From positions 1 through 64,000 of the forward strand of contig NZ_LGEA01000094.1 in NCBI RefSeq assembly GCF_001280065.1: a DNA stretch of 64,000 bases, read 5' to 3'. This DNA is from Streptomyces sp. NRRL B-1140 (lineage in GTDB: Bacteria; Actinomycetota; Actinomycetes; Streptomycetales; Streptomycetaceae). The first letter of the stretch is position 1, and the number at the start of each line of letters is the position of its first letter. The translations under genes and the position numbers were made by a program. Positions 1 through 8,928 of the stretch are shown one piece after another. The notes under the pieces were generated by a model. It worked only from the letters and a program-made list of their open reading frames with translations. It had not been told where the DNA came from and did no database searches.

Positions 1-104
1 CCGTGTGCGGTGCAGCTTAGACACCTCCACCACACCGGAGGTCTTCGCCGTGATCAAGACCCCGGCCCTGTCAACAACGCTCGTGATCAATACACCTAGC
101 CGGC

Positions 105-1064
105 TCAGTCCTTGACCTGGCCCGCCTTCAGCCACAGCTTGTCCAGCAGGACGTTGCACTTGTCGCCGTCCTCGCAGGAGACCGTGATCGTGTTGGTGCC
201 CTTGGTGAGGGTCGGATAGGCGTAGGTCTTGGTCCAGCCCTTGGTGAAGTCGCCGTCCGAGGTGTGCGTGAAGTTGCCCAGGTTGAGCTTGTTGCCGAAC
301 GGCTTGCCGTTGACGGTCAGCGTCATCTTCTGGTCCTCGTCCACCGTGCTGTAGCGGGCGAAGAGGGTGTAGGGGCCGTCCTTGGGGACACCGTTGACGG
401 TCCACGTCACCGAGGAACCGACCTGGTTGAGGTTCCCGACGTAGATGCCGCCCTCGGACTCGGCGCCCTTGACGTCCTGGGCGAGGGTCGCGGCGCCGCC
501 GAGCCGCAGCGCCTTCGCGTCGGTCTGCGGCAGTTCCACCTTGCTCTCGCCGCCCTTGCTCGCCGAAGGGCTCGGCTTCGACTCCTGGGACTGGGTCGGC
601 TTCGTGCCCACCTCGTCGGACGCGTCGTCCTTGTCCTTGTCGCCGCCCAGCATGGCCACACCGATGCCGACGACGACCGCGGCGACCACCGCTATCGCGC
701 CGATCAGCAGGCCCTTGTGGTTCGGGCCGCGGCCACCCCGGCCGCCGCCGCCACCGGCCGGCGTGTGGTGCTGCACGGTCTGCGCACCGCCCGGAAGCGT
801 CTCCGGCGCCGCGTAGTGCGCGTTGGGCCGGCCGGGGCTCTGGGCAGCCTGCTGAGGGACCTGGCCGTAGGGCGCGGTCTGAGCGGCCTGCGGCTGCTGC
901 TGGCCGTACGGGCGGGTGCCGACAGCCCGCACCCGGTTGACCGAGTTCGGGTAGCCGTAGCCCCCGGACGGCGGCTGGGCTCCGTTGGCCTGCCCGTCGG
1001 CGTAGAGATAGCCGAACGGGTCGTCGTCCTCGGGCGTGCTCGCGCCGTTGTTGCCGGGCGTCAT
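105..1064 (-). CDS. Membrane-anchored protein with extracellular carbohydrate-binding-like (CBM6/CBM35-type) domain
   Basis: The 319-residue protein has three parts. Residues 1-115 form a Gly/Pro/Gln/Tyr-rich, disordered cytoplasmic segment. One hydrophobic helix (about 118-140, LLIGAIAVVAAVVVGIG) follows, then an acidic and Ser/Pro-rich linker. The C-terminal beta-rich domain (about 185-319) resembles CBM6/CBM35 modules, with patterns such as YTLFARYS, LTVNGKP and NTITVSCEDG. Such modules bind sugars without catalysis, so a role in sensing or binding cell-wall or external glycans is inferred. No catalytic domain is visible. The two cysteines in the last 25 residues could form a disulfide. 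The ATG is preceded by an AGGAGACCAAGGG stretch suited to ribosome binding. The ligand is unknown. Confidence 0.75.
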   Translation of the reverse strand: MTPGNNGASTPEDDDPFGYLYADGQANGAQPPSGGYGYPNSVNRVRAVGTRPYGQQQPQAAQTAPYGQVPQQAAQSPGRPNAHYAAPETLPGGAQTVQHHTPAGGGGGRGGRGPNHKGLLIGAIAVVAAVVVGIGVAMLGGDKDKDDASDEVGTKPTQSQESKPSPSASKGGESKVELPQTDAKALRLGGAATLAQDVKGAESEGGIYVGNLNQVGSSVTWTVNGVPKDGPYTLFARYSTVDEDQKMTLTVNGKPFGNKLNLGNFTHTSDGDFTKGWTKTYAYPTLTKGTNTITVSCEDGDKCNVLLDKLWLKAGQVKD

Positions 1065-1181
1065 CCCTTGGTCTCCTCAGTCAGGTGCGGTGCATGCGGT
1101 ACACGGGTGAGTTAGCGAGCCTACCCGCTCCCAGAGACCCAAACGGGTGACCCAGACCGCATCAACTCGCTGACCAGGGCT

Positions 1182-2840
1182 TCACCCGGCGCGTCTGTGT
1201 TGTTTGGGACGAGATCGTTTCTCGACGTACATCCGCTCGTCAGCGGATTTCAACACTTCGTCCGCCGTCATTCCACAGTGTGCCCATCCGATGCCGAAGC
1301 TGGCACCGACCCGGACGGCCCGCCCTTCGGCGCGGATGGGCTGGATGATCTCGTTGCGCAGCCGGACCGCGAGGTCCTGCGCGTCGGCGCGCCCCAGCCC
1401 GTCGGCCAGGATGACGAATTCGTCACCCCCGAGCCGGGCGACGGTGTCCCCGTCACGGACGCCGTTGCTCAGCCGCCGGGCGACCTCGATGAGAACCGCG
1501 TCACCCGCGTTGTGCCCGAACCGGTCGTTGATCGACTTGAAGCCGTCGAGGTCGCAGAAGAGCACGGCGAGGCCCTTGGTGCCGTCGTCGTGGCCCCCGT
1601 CCGGGGCGACGGTGTGCACATGGTGGTCGTAGGCGTCGTACGGCTCGGCGCCCTGCCGGAAGTCGAAGCCGGGCCCGGCCACGTCGAAGTCGGGATGGCC
1701 GTAGGCCGCGTCGACGGATTCCACGACGGTGTGCGGGGACGACGCGCGTTGACAGAGCCGGGCGGACAGGCGCGAGCGCAACTCCGCGGAGTTCGGCAGG
1801 CCGGTGAGCGAGTCGTGCGAGGCGCGGTGGGCGAGCTGGAGTTCGCGGCGCTTGCGCTCCTCGATGTCCTCGACGTGGGTGAGGAGGAAGCGCGGGCCGT
1901 CGGCGGCGTCGGCGACCACACTGTTGCGCAGGCTGACCCAGACGTACGTGCCGTCCCGGCGGCCGAGGCGCAGCTCCGCGCGTCCGCCCTCCGCCGAGGT
2001 GCGCAGCAGGGTGCCTATGTCCTCGGGGTGGACCAGGTCGGAGAAGGAGTAGCGGCGCATCGCGGAGGCGGGCCGGCCCAGCAGCCGGCACAGCGCGTCG
2101 TTGGTGCGCAGGATCCGGCCGTGCTGGTCGCCGCCCATCTCGGCGATGGCCATGCCGGACGGTGCGTACTCGAAGGCCTGCCGGAAGCTTTCCTCGCTCG
2201 CCCGCAGCGCCTGCTGCTCGCGCTCCAGGCGGACCAGCGCGCGCTGCATGTTGGCGCGCAGCCGGGCGTTGCTGATGGCGATGGCGGCCTGGAAGGCGTA
2301 CATCTGGAGCGCCTCGCGGCCCCAGGCTCCGGGCCGGCGGCCGTTGCGCGGCCGGTCCACGGAGAGCACGCCGATCAGTTCGCCGCCCGCCGCGCTGCCC
2401 TGCGGGCCCGGCGCGTACATGGGGGCGAAGAGCCGGTCGGCCGGGTGCCACTCGTCCTCGAAGCGGGGGGCGGGGCCGTCGGTGTACCACTGCGGGACGT
2501 CGTCGTCGTCGAGGACCCAGCCCTCGGTGTGCGGTATGAAGACCAGGTCGCCCCAGTGCTCGCCCATGCCGAGGCGGCGTTCCCAGGACTCGCGCGAGCC
2601 GACGCGGCCGGTGATGAGGGCCTCGGCGGCGGGGTTGCCGGCGAAGGCGGCGACCACGAGGTCGCCGTCCGGCCGTACGAGGTTCACGCACGCCAGCTCG
2701 TACCCGAGGGCGGTGACGACACCCTCCGCGACGGTCTGCAGTGTGTCCGCCAGGCTGCGGGCCGTGTTCATGTCGGCCATGACCTGGTGCAGTTGTCGCA
2801 GGGACGCAAGACGGACGTAGGGCTCCGACTCGGTCTCCAT
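1182..2840 (-). CDS. cdgB: Diguanylate cyclase CdgB (GAF-PAS-GGDEF)
   Basis: This enzyme makes cyclic di-GMP from two GTP, the signal that controls BldD and Streptomyces development. The order is a GAF domain (about 20-195), a PAS/PAC module (about 210-340) and a C-terminal GGDEF domain. The active-site motif is intact (ARLGGDEFVIL) and an RDGD inhibitory I-site lies five residues before it, so product feedback is expected. The GAF-PAS-GGDEF layout matches S. coelicolor CdgB (SCO4281). The frame stays open for 28 codons upstream, but the ATG at 2840 has a strong GGGGGGAGGG site just before it and begins METESEPYVRL, giving 552 residues. No transmembrane helix or EAL domain is present, so it is cytosolic and synthesis-only. 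Confidence 0.88.
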   Translation of the reverse strand: METESEPYVRLASLRQLHQVMADMNTARSLADTLQTVAEGVVTALGYELACVNLVRPDGDLVVAAFAGNPAAEALITGRVGSRESWERRLGMGEHWGDLVFIPHTEGWVLDDDDVPQWYTDGPAPRFEDEWHPADRLFAPMYAPGPQGSAAGGELIGVLSVDRPRNGRRPGAWGREALQMYAFQAAIAISNARLRANMQRALVRLEREQQALRASEESFRQAFEYAPSGMAIAEMGGDQHGRILRTNDALCRLLGRPASAMRRYSFSDLVHPEDIGTLLRTSAEGGRAELRLGRRDGTYVWVSLRNSVVADAADGPRFLLTHVEDIEERKRRELQLAHRASHDSLTGLPNSAELRSRLSARLCQRASSPHTVVESVDAAYGHPDFDVAGPGFDFRQGAEPYDAYDHHVHTVAPDGGHDDGTKGLAVLFCDLDGFKSINDRFGHNAGDAVLIEVARRLSNGVRDGDTVARLGGDEFVILADGLGRADAQDLAVRLRNEIIQPIRAEGRAVRVGASFGIGWAHCGMTADEVLKSADERMYVEKRSRPKQHRRAG

Positions 2841-3175
2841 GCTCGCCCTCCCCCCGATTACTCGCAGCGATTCAAGGGTTCTCGTCGGCGTATCGCCCTG
2901 GCAGCTTCCCCGCCACTGAATCACAGCGCGCTGCTCACTCGGTACACAGGGTCAACAATTCCTGCCCCTTGTGACTCAAGTCACAGGCAAACCTGAACAA
3001 TTGAGTGGAGTTTCTGCGTTTTCACGTCCGTCTACCGAACGCAAACTTTGTCGGGTTGCGCACATGTTTTTCCCGTACCCGTCCCACGGCCGCGGATGTC
3101 CGTCGGTGGTCCTAGGACCGTGATCGGGCGGGAGCCCGATGCGGGGCCCGCGGAGCGGAGATTAGCGTTCCCGGT
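2841..3175. promoter_or_regulatory. Divergent intergenic region of cdgB with candidate BldD-like site and palindrome
   Basis: About 335 bases separate cdgB from the flavin reductase gene. At 2971-2984 there is a perfect 6+2+6 inverted repeat, GTGACTCAAGTCAC. At 2942-2954 the sequence GTACACAGGGTCA fits the BldD pattern TNAC-N5-GTNA except for its first base. cdgB is a known BldD target in S. coelicolor, so these are reasonable operator candidates. The 2971 palindrome has an N4 rather than N5 centre and so is not a standard BldD box. No further gene is visible here. Confidence 0.4.
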
Positions 3176-3760
3176 GTGCCGAACACTCCCGCAGCCACGT
3201 CCCCGATCATTCCGTCGCCCGCCGCCGGGCATGCTGAGGGGGTGAGCAACGACGAGTTCCGCGCCGCCATGTCCCGGCTGGCCTCGGGCGTGGTCCTGGT
3301 GACCGCGCAGGAGCCGCCGCTCGACCCGGACGATCCCACGGCGCCGGGCGGCGAGGACGTCGGCATGACGGCCACGGCCTTCATGTCGGTGTCCCTGGAC
3401 CCGCCTCTGGTGCTGGTGAGCCTGCGGGAGGGCTCCCGCATGGACGAGCTGCTGGAGGAGCAGGACCAGTGGGCGGTCTCGGTCCTCTCCGAGAGCCAGC
3501 GGCACATCGCGGGCCGCTTCGCCATGAAGGGCCGCCTCAGCGACCGGCTGCTGTTCGCCGACATCCCCTTCACGCGCGGCGAGTACACCGACGCCCCGCT
3601 GGTCGGCGGCGCCCTGGCCGTCCTGGAGTGCCGCACCGAGCAACGCGTGCCCGCCGGCGACCACACACTGGTGATCGGCCGCGTGCTGACGGCAGGGGTG
3701 CCGAGCGCGGAGGGGGGCCCGCTGACGTATTTCCGGGGCCGGTACCGGCAGTTGGGCTGA
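3176..3760 (+). CDS. Flavin reductase-like FMN-binding protein
   Basis: The 194-residue protein belongs to the flavin reductase / split-barrel FMN-binding family. Recognisable parts are the N-terminal MSRLASGVVLVTA, the flavin-contacting MTATAFMSVSLDPPLVLVSL, and the downstream segments WAVSVLSESQRHIAGRFA and YFRGRYRQLG. Members reduce FMN or FAD with NAD(P)H for partner monooxygenases, or bind flavin as stand-alone oxidoreductases. No monooxygenase is adjacent, so the partner is unknown. The start is uncertain: GTG 3176 has a GGAG about 16 bases upstream, while GTG 3242 would give a shorter protein that begins just before the conserved domain. Confidence 0.8.
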   Translation: MPNTPAATSPIIPSPAAGHAEGVSNDEFRAAMSRLASGVVLVTAQEPPLDPDDPTAPGGEDVGMTATAFMSVSLDPPLVLVSLREGSRMDELLEEQDQWAVSVLSESQRHIAGRFAMKGRLSDRLLFADIPFTRGEYTDAPLVGGALAVLECRTEQRVPAGDHTLVIGRVLTAGVPSAEGGPLTYFRGRYRQLG

Positions 3761-3831
3761 GGAGATACCGGCAGTCGGGCCGAGGGGAAATCCGCTGGCC
3801 GGGGTTCCTGCGGGCTGCCTAGGGTGCGCGC

Positions 3832-4287
3832 ATGACCACGACCGGCCCGCGCCTCGAAGAGATCACCCCCGCGAACCTCGATGCCGCCCTGGGCATCGGC
3901 GTCCGCCCCGACCAGGAACACGCGGTCGCCCCCGTCGTGAAGTCCCTCGCGGAGGCCTACGTCCATCCTGGCGCGGCCTGGCCCCGCCTGATCGTCGACG
4001 GCGACCGCCCGGTCGCCTTCCTCGACATCGACTGGTACGAGGACGGCAGCGTCCGCCGCTCGGGCCTGTGGCGGCTGAACATCGCGGCCGGGGAGCAGGG
4101 CAAGGGGTACGGCCGGTTCGCCGTCGAGTCGGTGGCGGCCGAACTGCGCCGGCGCGGCAGCGCACAGCTCTACGTCACCTGGCACCCGGGCCCCGACGGC
4201 CCGGGGGACTTCTACCTCGGACTCGGCTTCCGTACGAACGGAGAGGTCAGCGGAGGCCAGACGGTAGGCGTCCTGGAGCTGTCCTAG
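3832..4287 (+). CDS. GNAT family N-acetyltransferase
   Basis: A 151-residue single-domain GNAT protein. The acetyl-CoA pyrophosphate loop reads GEQGKGYGRFAVE, and the terminal strand GFRTNGEVSGGQ is typical of the fold. Substrate cannot be deduced. The gene faces arfB tail to tail and the two stop codons overlap by four bases at 4284-4287, leaving no room for a terminator between them. Confidence 0.8.
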   Translation: MTTTGPRLEEITPANLDAALGIGVRPDQEHAVAPVVKSLAEAYVHPGAAWPRLIVDGDRPVAFLDIDWYEDGSVRRSGLWRLNIAAGEQGKGYGRFAVESVAAELRRRGSAQLYVTWHPGPDGPGDFYLGLGFRTNGEVSGGQTVGVLELS

Positions 4288-4712
4288 TTCCAGTGCCGCG
4301 CGGAGCGCCCCTGCTTGGTCTCCGAGCGCTGCTTCTTCTCCCGAAGCCGGCGCTCGTTGATGCCCCGGGGGATCCGGGTCGGCTTGCGGGGCTTGGGCGG
4401 GGGCGCCGTGGCCTCGGCGAGGAGCGCGGCGAGGCGTACGGCGGCGGCCTCGCGGTTGCGCCACTGGGAGCGGTGCTCGGAGGACCGCACGGTGACGACC
4501 CCGTCGACCAGCCGCCCGGCCAGCCGCTCCAGGGCCCGCTGCTTCCACACCGGGGGCAGCGCCTCGGTCTTCGCCAGGTCGAAGCTCAGCTCGACCTTCG
4601 AGTCGCTGGTGTTGACGTGCTGCCCGCCCGGCCCCGACGACCGCGAGAAACGCCACATGAGCTCGGCCTCGGGCAGGGAGACGGAGCCGCGGATGACGTG
4701 GTGACCGGACAT
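4284..4712 (-). CDS. arfB: Ribosome-rescue peptidyl-tRNA hydrolase ArfB (YaeJ)
   Basis: This stand-alone release-factor-like hydrolase frees ribosomes stalled on mRNAs without a stop codon. The catalytic GGQ loop is intact in RSSGPGGQHVNTSDSKVEL. The C-terminal tail is very rich in Lys and Arg (INERRLREKKQRSETKQGR), as needed for insertion into the empty mRNA channel. At about 142 residues it has the usual length, and it lacks the domains of full RF1/RF2. The start at 4712 (MSGHHVIRG) is chosen by family resemblance; an ATG three codons upstream (4721) is also possible. Confidence 0.9.
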   Translation of the reverse strand: MSGHHVIRGSVSLPEAELMWRFSRSSGPGGQHVNTSDSKVELSFDLAKTEALPPVWKQRALERLAGRLVDGVVTVRSSEHRSQWRNREAAAVRLAALLAEATAPPPKPRKPTRIPRGINERRLREKKQRSETKQGRSARHWN

Positions 4713-4881
4713 GCCGTCCATGTTCCCGCTTCTGTCCCGTCCACGTCATCCCAATAACGGCGGGTAAAGAAAGTAAAGGACCTGGAACCTCGCGTACCCC
4801 TCTCCACGTTCATGGGGGTAGCTGTAGCTTCGGTGCCGCAGCTTCTTCGCCGCATGTAAACGAGGGAAGGGACTCCCAACA

Positions 4882-5457
4882 ATGGCTGTAAGCCTGTCCA
4901 AGGGTGGCAACGTCTCGCTCACCAAGGAGGCTCCGGGCCTGACCGCCGTCACCGTGGGCCTCGGCTGGGACGTCCGCACCACCACCGGCACGGACTTCGA
5001 CCTCGACGCCTCGGCGATCGCGGTCAACACGCAGGGCAAGGTCTACTCGGACGCCCACTTCGTCTTCTTCAACAACAAGCAGACGCCGGACAACTCCATC
5101 GTGCACACCGGCGACAACCGCACGGGCGAGGGCGCCGGCGACGACGAGGCGATCAACGTCAACCTCGCCGCCCTCCCGGCCGACATCGACAAGATCGTCT
5201 TCCCGGTCTCGATCTACGACGCCGAGAACCGCAGCCAGAACTTCGGCCAGGTCCGCAACGCCTACATCCGCATCGTCAACCAGGCCGGCGGCGCCGAGAT
5301 CGCCCGCTACGACCTGTCGGAGGACGCGGCGACGGAGACGGCCATGGTCTTCGGCGAGCTCTACCGCAACGGCGCCGAGTGGAAGTTCCGCGCGGTCGGC
5401 CAGGGCTACGCCTCGGGCCTGGTCGGCATCGCCCAGGACTTCGGCGTGAACGTCTGA
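4882..5457 (+). CDS. terD: TerD family calcium-binding / tellurium-resistance-type protein
   Basis: A 191-residue cytosolic TerD-domain protein with the hallmark segments [41 protein letters not shown] and DDEAINVNL. The Asp-rich loops are the calcium sites known in the family. TerD proteins are linked to tellurite and stress resistance, and in Streptomyces to calcium balance and differentiation. It stands alone here, without other ter genes. A GAAGGGA site precedes the ATG, and a strong hairpin follows the stop. Confidence 0.92.
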   Translation: MAVSLSKGGNVSLTKEAPGLTAVTVGLGWDVRTTTGTDFDLDASAIAVNTQGKVYSDAHFVFFNNKQTPDNSIVHTGDNRTGEGAGDDEAINVNLAALPADIDKIVFPVSIYDAENRSQNFGQVRNAYIRIVNQAGGAEIARYDLSEDAATETAMVFGELYRNGAEWKFRAVGQGYASGLVGIAQDFGVNV

Positions 5458-5480
5458 TCGACGCCCGCGCATGGTGGAGG

Positions 5481-5506
5481 CCCCGGGCCGGACGACCGGC
5501 CCGGGG
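5481..5506 (+). terminator. Terminator hairpin after terD
   Basis: A perfect 11-bp stem (CCCCGGGCCGG / CCGGCCCGGGG) with an ACGA loop lies 23 bases after the terD stop. It has no U-tract, as is usual for Streptomyces terminators. Confidence 0.75.
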
Positions 5507-5517
5507 TGCTCCTCCCC

Positions 5518-5549
5518 AGGGGCGCGGGGAACTGCGCGACAGGCCACGA
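5518..5549. repeat. Dispersed intergenic repeat, copy 1
   Basis: A stretch of about 32 bases containing GGGGCGCGGGGAACTGCGCG. It recurs in inverted orientation at 20032-20064, differing only in a couple of central bases. I recall this sequence as a common intergenic repeat in Streptomyces genomes. Confidence 0.7.
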
Positions 5550-5623
5550 CCGGCCGGCACCGAACCGGGCACCCACGCCCCTACGGCGCGTCGAAACCCT
5601 CCCCGCCCGGGTACGTTCCCCAC

Positions 5624-6127
5624 GTGATCCTCGACCCCCTGCCCGCGCTCCCCCTCGGCGATCCCCTCCTCGCCGAGCTGACCGCCCTCTACGCCTCCAA
5701 CACCGCGTTCCACACGCTCACCGGCGACTTCCCCGACCCGCACGACATCAGCCCCGCGCAGGTCGCCGCCGCCCTGGCACAGGAGCGGGAACACCCCGGC
5801 ACCGAGATCCTGCTCGCCCGCAGCTTCGGCCGGCTCATCGGCATCGCCGTCACCCTCGCCCACCACCCCGACCCCGCCGACCCCGACCCCTGGATCGGCC
5901 TGCTGATGGTGGACGCGAGCCTGCACGGCCAGGGCCACGGCCGCCGCATGGCCGCACTCGTGGAGGACCGCTTCCGCGCCGCAGGCCGCAGCGCCGTCCG
6001 TCTGGCCGTCCTGGCGGACAATCCGAAGGCCCTGTCCTTCTGGACCGCCCTCGGCTACCAGGTCGTCGACCACCGTGAGGATCTGCAACACGGGCGCCCC
6101 TGCGCGGTGTTGCGCAAGGAACTCTGA
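5624..6127 (+). CDS. GNAT family N-acetyltransferase
   Basis: A 167-residue GNAT enzyme. The acetyl-CoA loop is DASLHGQGHGRRMAALVE and the closing motif is DNPKALSFWTALGYQVV. The frame is open upstream through the dispersed repeat to an ATG at 5471, but that segment (5471-5623) is non-coding in character, so GTG 5624 (MILDPLPALPLGD) is preferred. Substrate is unknown. Its 3' end lies close to the convergent peptidase gene. Confidence 0.8.
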   Translation: MILDPLPALPLGDPLLAELTALYASNTAFHTLTGDFPDPHDISPAQVAAALAQEREHPGTEILLARSFGRLIGIAVTLAHHPDPADPDPWIGLLMVDASLHGQGHGRRMAALVEDRFRAAGRSAVRLAVLADNPKALSFWTALGYQVVDHREDLQHGRPCAVLRKEL

Positions 6128-6142
6128 CCACCCCGTGAGGCC

Positions 6143-7585
6143 TCAGGGCCGCTCCGGCCTCCCCTCCCCGTACAGCCAGTCCTCCCAGATCCCCGCCAGG
6201 TCCGCGCCGGGCGCCCGCTTCTCGGCGTAGGCCGTGAAGCCGGCGGTGTCGGCGTTGCCGTACCGGTGGGTCGCCGCCCACCCCTTGAGGATCGAGAAGA
6301 ACCGGTCGTCCCCCACGGCCTGCCGCAGCTTCTGCAGCACCATCGCCCCCCGCCAGTACACCGGGGGGTCGGAGATCCGCGCGGCGCTCGGCGGGTCCGC
6401 CGGCGGGAACTCCCAGATCTCCTCCGCGGCCTCCTCCGTGTCGAAGTACGCACCGGAGTACACCGCGTCGAACGTCTCCCGCGCGCTCCGTCCGCCGTGG
6501 TCCTCCTCCCACAGCCACTCCGCGTACGTCGCGAATCCCTCGTTGAGCCACATGTCCCGCCAGCTCTCGGGCGTGACGGAGTCGCCGTACCACTGGTGGG
6601 CGAGCTCATGGACGAGGAACCTGATGTCGGGGGCGCCGGGGAACACCGGCCGGCTCTGGGTCTCCAGGGCGTAGCCGACGAAGCCCGCGCGGTCGACGAT
6701 CGCGCCGGTGGTGGCGAAGGGGTACGGCCCGAACCGGCGCTCCGACCACCGCAGCACCTCGGGAAGCCGCCCGAGCACGGGCCGGCTCGCCGCCGCCTCG
6801 GCCGGGTCGACGGCCGTGTACACGGGCAGGTCACCGGCCCGGGAGCGGCTGACGTCGAAGCGGCCGATCGCGAGGGTGGCGAGATAGCTCGCCATCGGCT
6901 CACCGCTGTGCCACACGAACGTCGTACGCCCCCGCGCGGTCGTCTCCCCGCGCAACTCCCCGTTGGATACGGCCCGCAGCCCCTCGGGCACGGTCACGGT
7001 GAGGTCGTACGCCGCCTTGTCCGAGGGGTGGTGGTTGCCGGGGAACCAGGCCATCGACCCCGTCGGCTCGCCCAGCGCGAGCGCCCCGTCCGGCGTGCGC
7101 AGCCAGCCCTCCTGGGAGCCGTCCGGGTCGGTGACGGTCTCGGGCGCTCCGGAGTAGCGGACGGTCACGCGGAAGGTGTCGTCCCGGTCGATGTCGCCGT
7201 GCGGCCGGACGGTCAGTTCCTGCCCGGCGCGGTTCCAGCGGGCGACGTCCCGTCCGACGGTGATCCGCTCGACCTCCATGCCGAGCAGGTCGAGGTTGAA
7301 GGCGGAGAGGTCCTTGGTCGCGCGGGCGGTGAGGGTGGCCGTGCCGGTGAGGTGGTGGGCTTCGGGATCGTAGGCGAGGCGCAGACCGTAGTGGGTGACG
7401 TCGTAGCCGCCGTTGCCGGCCTTCGGGAAGTAGGGGTCGCGGACGCCGGAGCCCCCGGGGGTGCCGTGCACCCCGCCGCCGCACCCGGTGAGGGCGAGGG
7501 CACAGACGAGCAGGGTGGCTGCGGGCAGCGTGGGGACAAGACGTACAGATCGGGCCACGTTCGCGATCCTACGGGCGCGTGACAC
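6143..7585 (-). CDS. M1 family zinc metallopeptidase, predicted lipoprotein
   Basis: An aminopeptidase N-like (M1) protein exported as a lipoprotein: a hydrophobic signal ends in the lipobox LALTGC. The beta-sandwich N-terminal domain leads to the catalytic domain with HELAHQWYGDS and, 18 residues on, NEGFATYAE, which supplies the third zinc ligand. The upstream GYALETQ segment occupies the place of the GAMEN substrate-binding motif. At about 480 residues it is the short M1 form lacking the long helical C-terminal domain. It probably trims peptides at the outer face of the membrane. GTG 7585 has a GGAGG five bases upstream; GTG 7558 (VARSVRL) is an alternative. Confidence 0.85.
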   Translation of the reverse strand: MSRARRIANVARSVRLVPTLPAATLLVCALALTGCGGGVHGTPGGSGVRDPYFPKAGNGGYDVTHYGLRLAYDPEAHHLTGTATLTARATKDLSAFNLDLLGMEVERITVGRDVARWNRAGQELTVRPHGDIDRDDTFRVTVRYSGAPETVTDPDGSQEGWLRTPDGALALGEPTGSMAWFPGNHHPSDKAAYDLTVTVPEGLRAVSNGELRGETTARGRTTFVWHSGEPMASYLATLAIGRFDVSRSRAGDLPVYTAVDPAEAAASRPVLGRLPEVLRWSERRFGPYPFATTGAIVDRAGFVGYALETQSRPVFPGAPDIRFLVHELAHQWYGDSVTPESWRDMWLNEGFATYAEWLWEEDHGGRSARETFDAVYSGAYFDTEEAAEEIWEFPPADPPSAARISDPPVYWRGAMVLQKLRQAVGDDRFFSILKGWAATHRYGNADTAGFTAYAEKRAPGADLAGIWEDWLYGEGRPERP

Positions 7586-7595
7586 CATCACCTCC

Positions 7596-8096
7596 GTGCT
7601 CGACATCGGCTACGCCCTCTCCAACCGCTTCCCCGACCCGCCGCAGACCGACTACCGCCGCGCGGACGTCCGGGCACTGCGGCACGACCTGTTCTGCGGG
7701 GACGTCTACCTGGCGGACACCACAACGGATCACGAGGTGTCCACAGCCTGGGGATGGGTGCCGGTGCTCGACTTCGCGTGGGCGCTGTGCGACATCGTGG
7801 AGCGGATCGACCGGGACCCGGCGGGCTCCAGGGCGTCCCGGCCGCAGCGGGCGGAGCTGGACTTCACCGAGTCGACGGACCGGATGCTGTTCGAGCGCCG
7901 CTTCGGCTGGGTGGACATCGAGGCCGACTGGATGCGCGCGGAGGAGCCCGCGCTCACCGTCTCCCACAGCGCACTGCGCCGCGAGGCCCGGGACTTCCTG
8001 CACGACCTGATCGCCGACCTCACCGACCTGCACGACGACCTGGCGGAGAACCCGGCGATCTGGACCCTGCAGGCCCGCTTCCCCCGCCTGCCGTAG
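7596..8096 (+). CDS. Conserved hypothetical protein
   Basis: A 166-residue soluble protein, rich in Asp, Trp and Leu, with no membrane segment or motif I recognise. It starts at GTG 7596 (MLDIGYALSNRFPD), ten bases from the divergent peptidase start, with no clear ribosome-binding site, so translation from a leaderless mRNA is possible. Coding is supported by strong third-position GC bias, and the upstream part of the open frame belongs to the opposite gene. No function is assigned. Confidence 0.65.
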   Translation: MLDIGYALSNRFPDPPQTDYRRADVRALRHDLFCGDVYLADTTTDHEVSTAWGWVPVLDFAWALCDIVERIDRDPAGSRASRPQRAELDFTESTDRMLFERRFGWVDIEADWMRAEEPALTVSHSALRREARDFLHDLIADLTDLHDDLAENPAIWTLQARFPRLP

Positions 8097-8121
8097 CCAC
8101 AGCCGGCCCGGCTCAGAAGCC

Positions 8122-8799
8122 TCAGCCCTCGACGCGGATCCCCCACTGCGCCGCGAGCACCGGCGCCAGGTCCAGCAATTGTGCCGTGCTGATCACCGCC
8201 CCCGACAGCCGGTCCAGGCCCCGGCTGATCTCCAGGGACGCGGCGCCGCGCAGGTCGACGTCCGTGAGGGTCGCCGCGTGCAGGTCGGCACCCTTCACGG
8301 CGCAGTCGACGAACTCCACCCGCTCCAGGCGGGCCCCGCCGAAGTCCGGCTCGACCAGGACGCAGCCCTCGAAGACGACGTCCCTGAGCCGGGCCGTGCG
8401 CAGGTTCAGATAGTCGATCTTGCCGCCGCGGATCACCACCCGCTCCAGCACCGCCCCGTGCAACTGCGGCCCGCCGAGCCGGGCATCGGTCAGCTCCACG
8501 TCGCGCAGGGTCACCTCGGCGAGGTCGGTGCCGACGCCCCGGACACCGGTGAGGGTGGAGTCCAGGACGCGGGCGTGCCGCAGCCGCGTCTCGTCCAGCG
8601 CGCAGCCGGTCAGGGCGCAGTCCATGAAACGGGCGCCCGACCCGTCCTGCCCCGAGAGACCGGCGTCCCGGAAATCCAGCCCGTCGTAGTCCCCGTCCGG
8701 CTCCAGCTCACCGCCGCCGTACGGCTCCAGCACCGGCAGCCGCACCTCCGGCCGCCGCGCGCCCTTCACACCCCTGCCGCCCGCCGCTCTCCTCGCCAT
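8122..8799 (-). CDS. Pentapeptide-repeat protein
   Basis: A 225-residue protein made largely of A(D/N)LXX-type pentapeptides (for example LDFRDAGLSG, CALTGCALDE, ADLHAATLTDVDLRG), predicted to fold as a right-handed quadrilateral beta-helix. Some relatives mimic DNA and protect gyrase, but no such role can be read from this sequence. The last 30 residues (RLSGAVISTAQLLDLAPVLA) form a helical cap found in actinobacterial members. ATG 8799 (MARRAAGG) is preferred over 8814. Confidence 0.8.
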   Translation of the reverse strand: MARRAAGGRGVKGARRPEVRLPVLEPYGGGELEPDGDYDGLDFRDAGLSGQDGSGARFMDCALTGCALDETRLRHARVLDSTLTGVRGVGTDLAEVTLRDVELTDARLGGPQLHGAVLERVVIRGGKIDYLNLRTARLRDVVFEGCVLVEPDFGGARLERVEFVDCAVKGADLHAATLTDVDLRGAASLEISRGLDRLSGAVISTAQLLDLAPVLAAQWGIRVEG

Positions 8800-8928
8800 G
8801 CCCCCATGCTGCACCCCGCCTCTGACAACCGGCCCTGACCTGCGCGGACACCGGTGATGTCACATTCCGGGGCCCTCGATCGGTCCTACTCCCAGAAGGC
8901 GGCCCCGACCCGAGGGAGATCCACAGTC

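Noticed and set aside
1..104. A possible small hairpin (ACCTCC/GGAGGT at 23-42) and partial gene at the window start
   Set aside because: The stem is only 6 bp and no reading frame entering from the left edge is convincing.
2971..2984. GTGACTCAAGTCAC as a standard BldD box
   Set aside because: The spacing between the AC and GT halves is four bases, not the five of the BldD pattern. It is kept only as an unassigned dyad.
264..2996. Long plus-strand open frames opposite the CBM-like and cdgB genes
   Set aside because: They are shadow frames of high-GC coding DNA: no domains, Arg/Ala/Gly-biased composition, and the minus-strand proteins have clear families.
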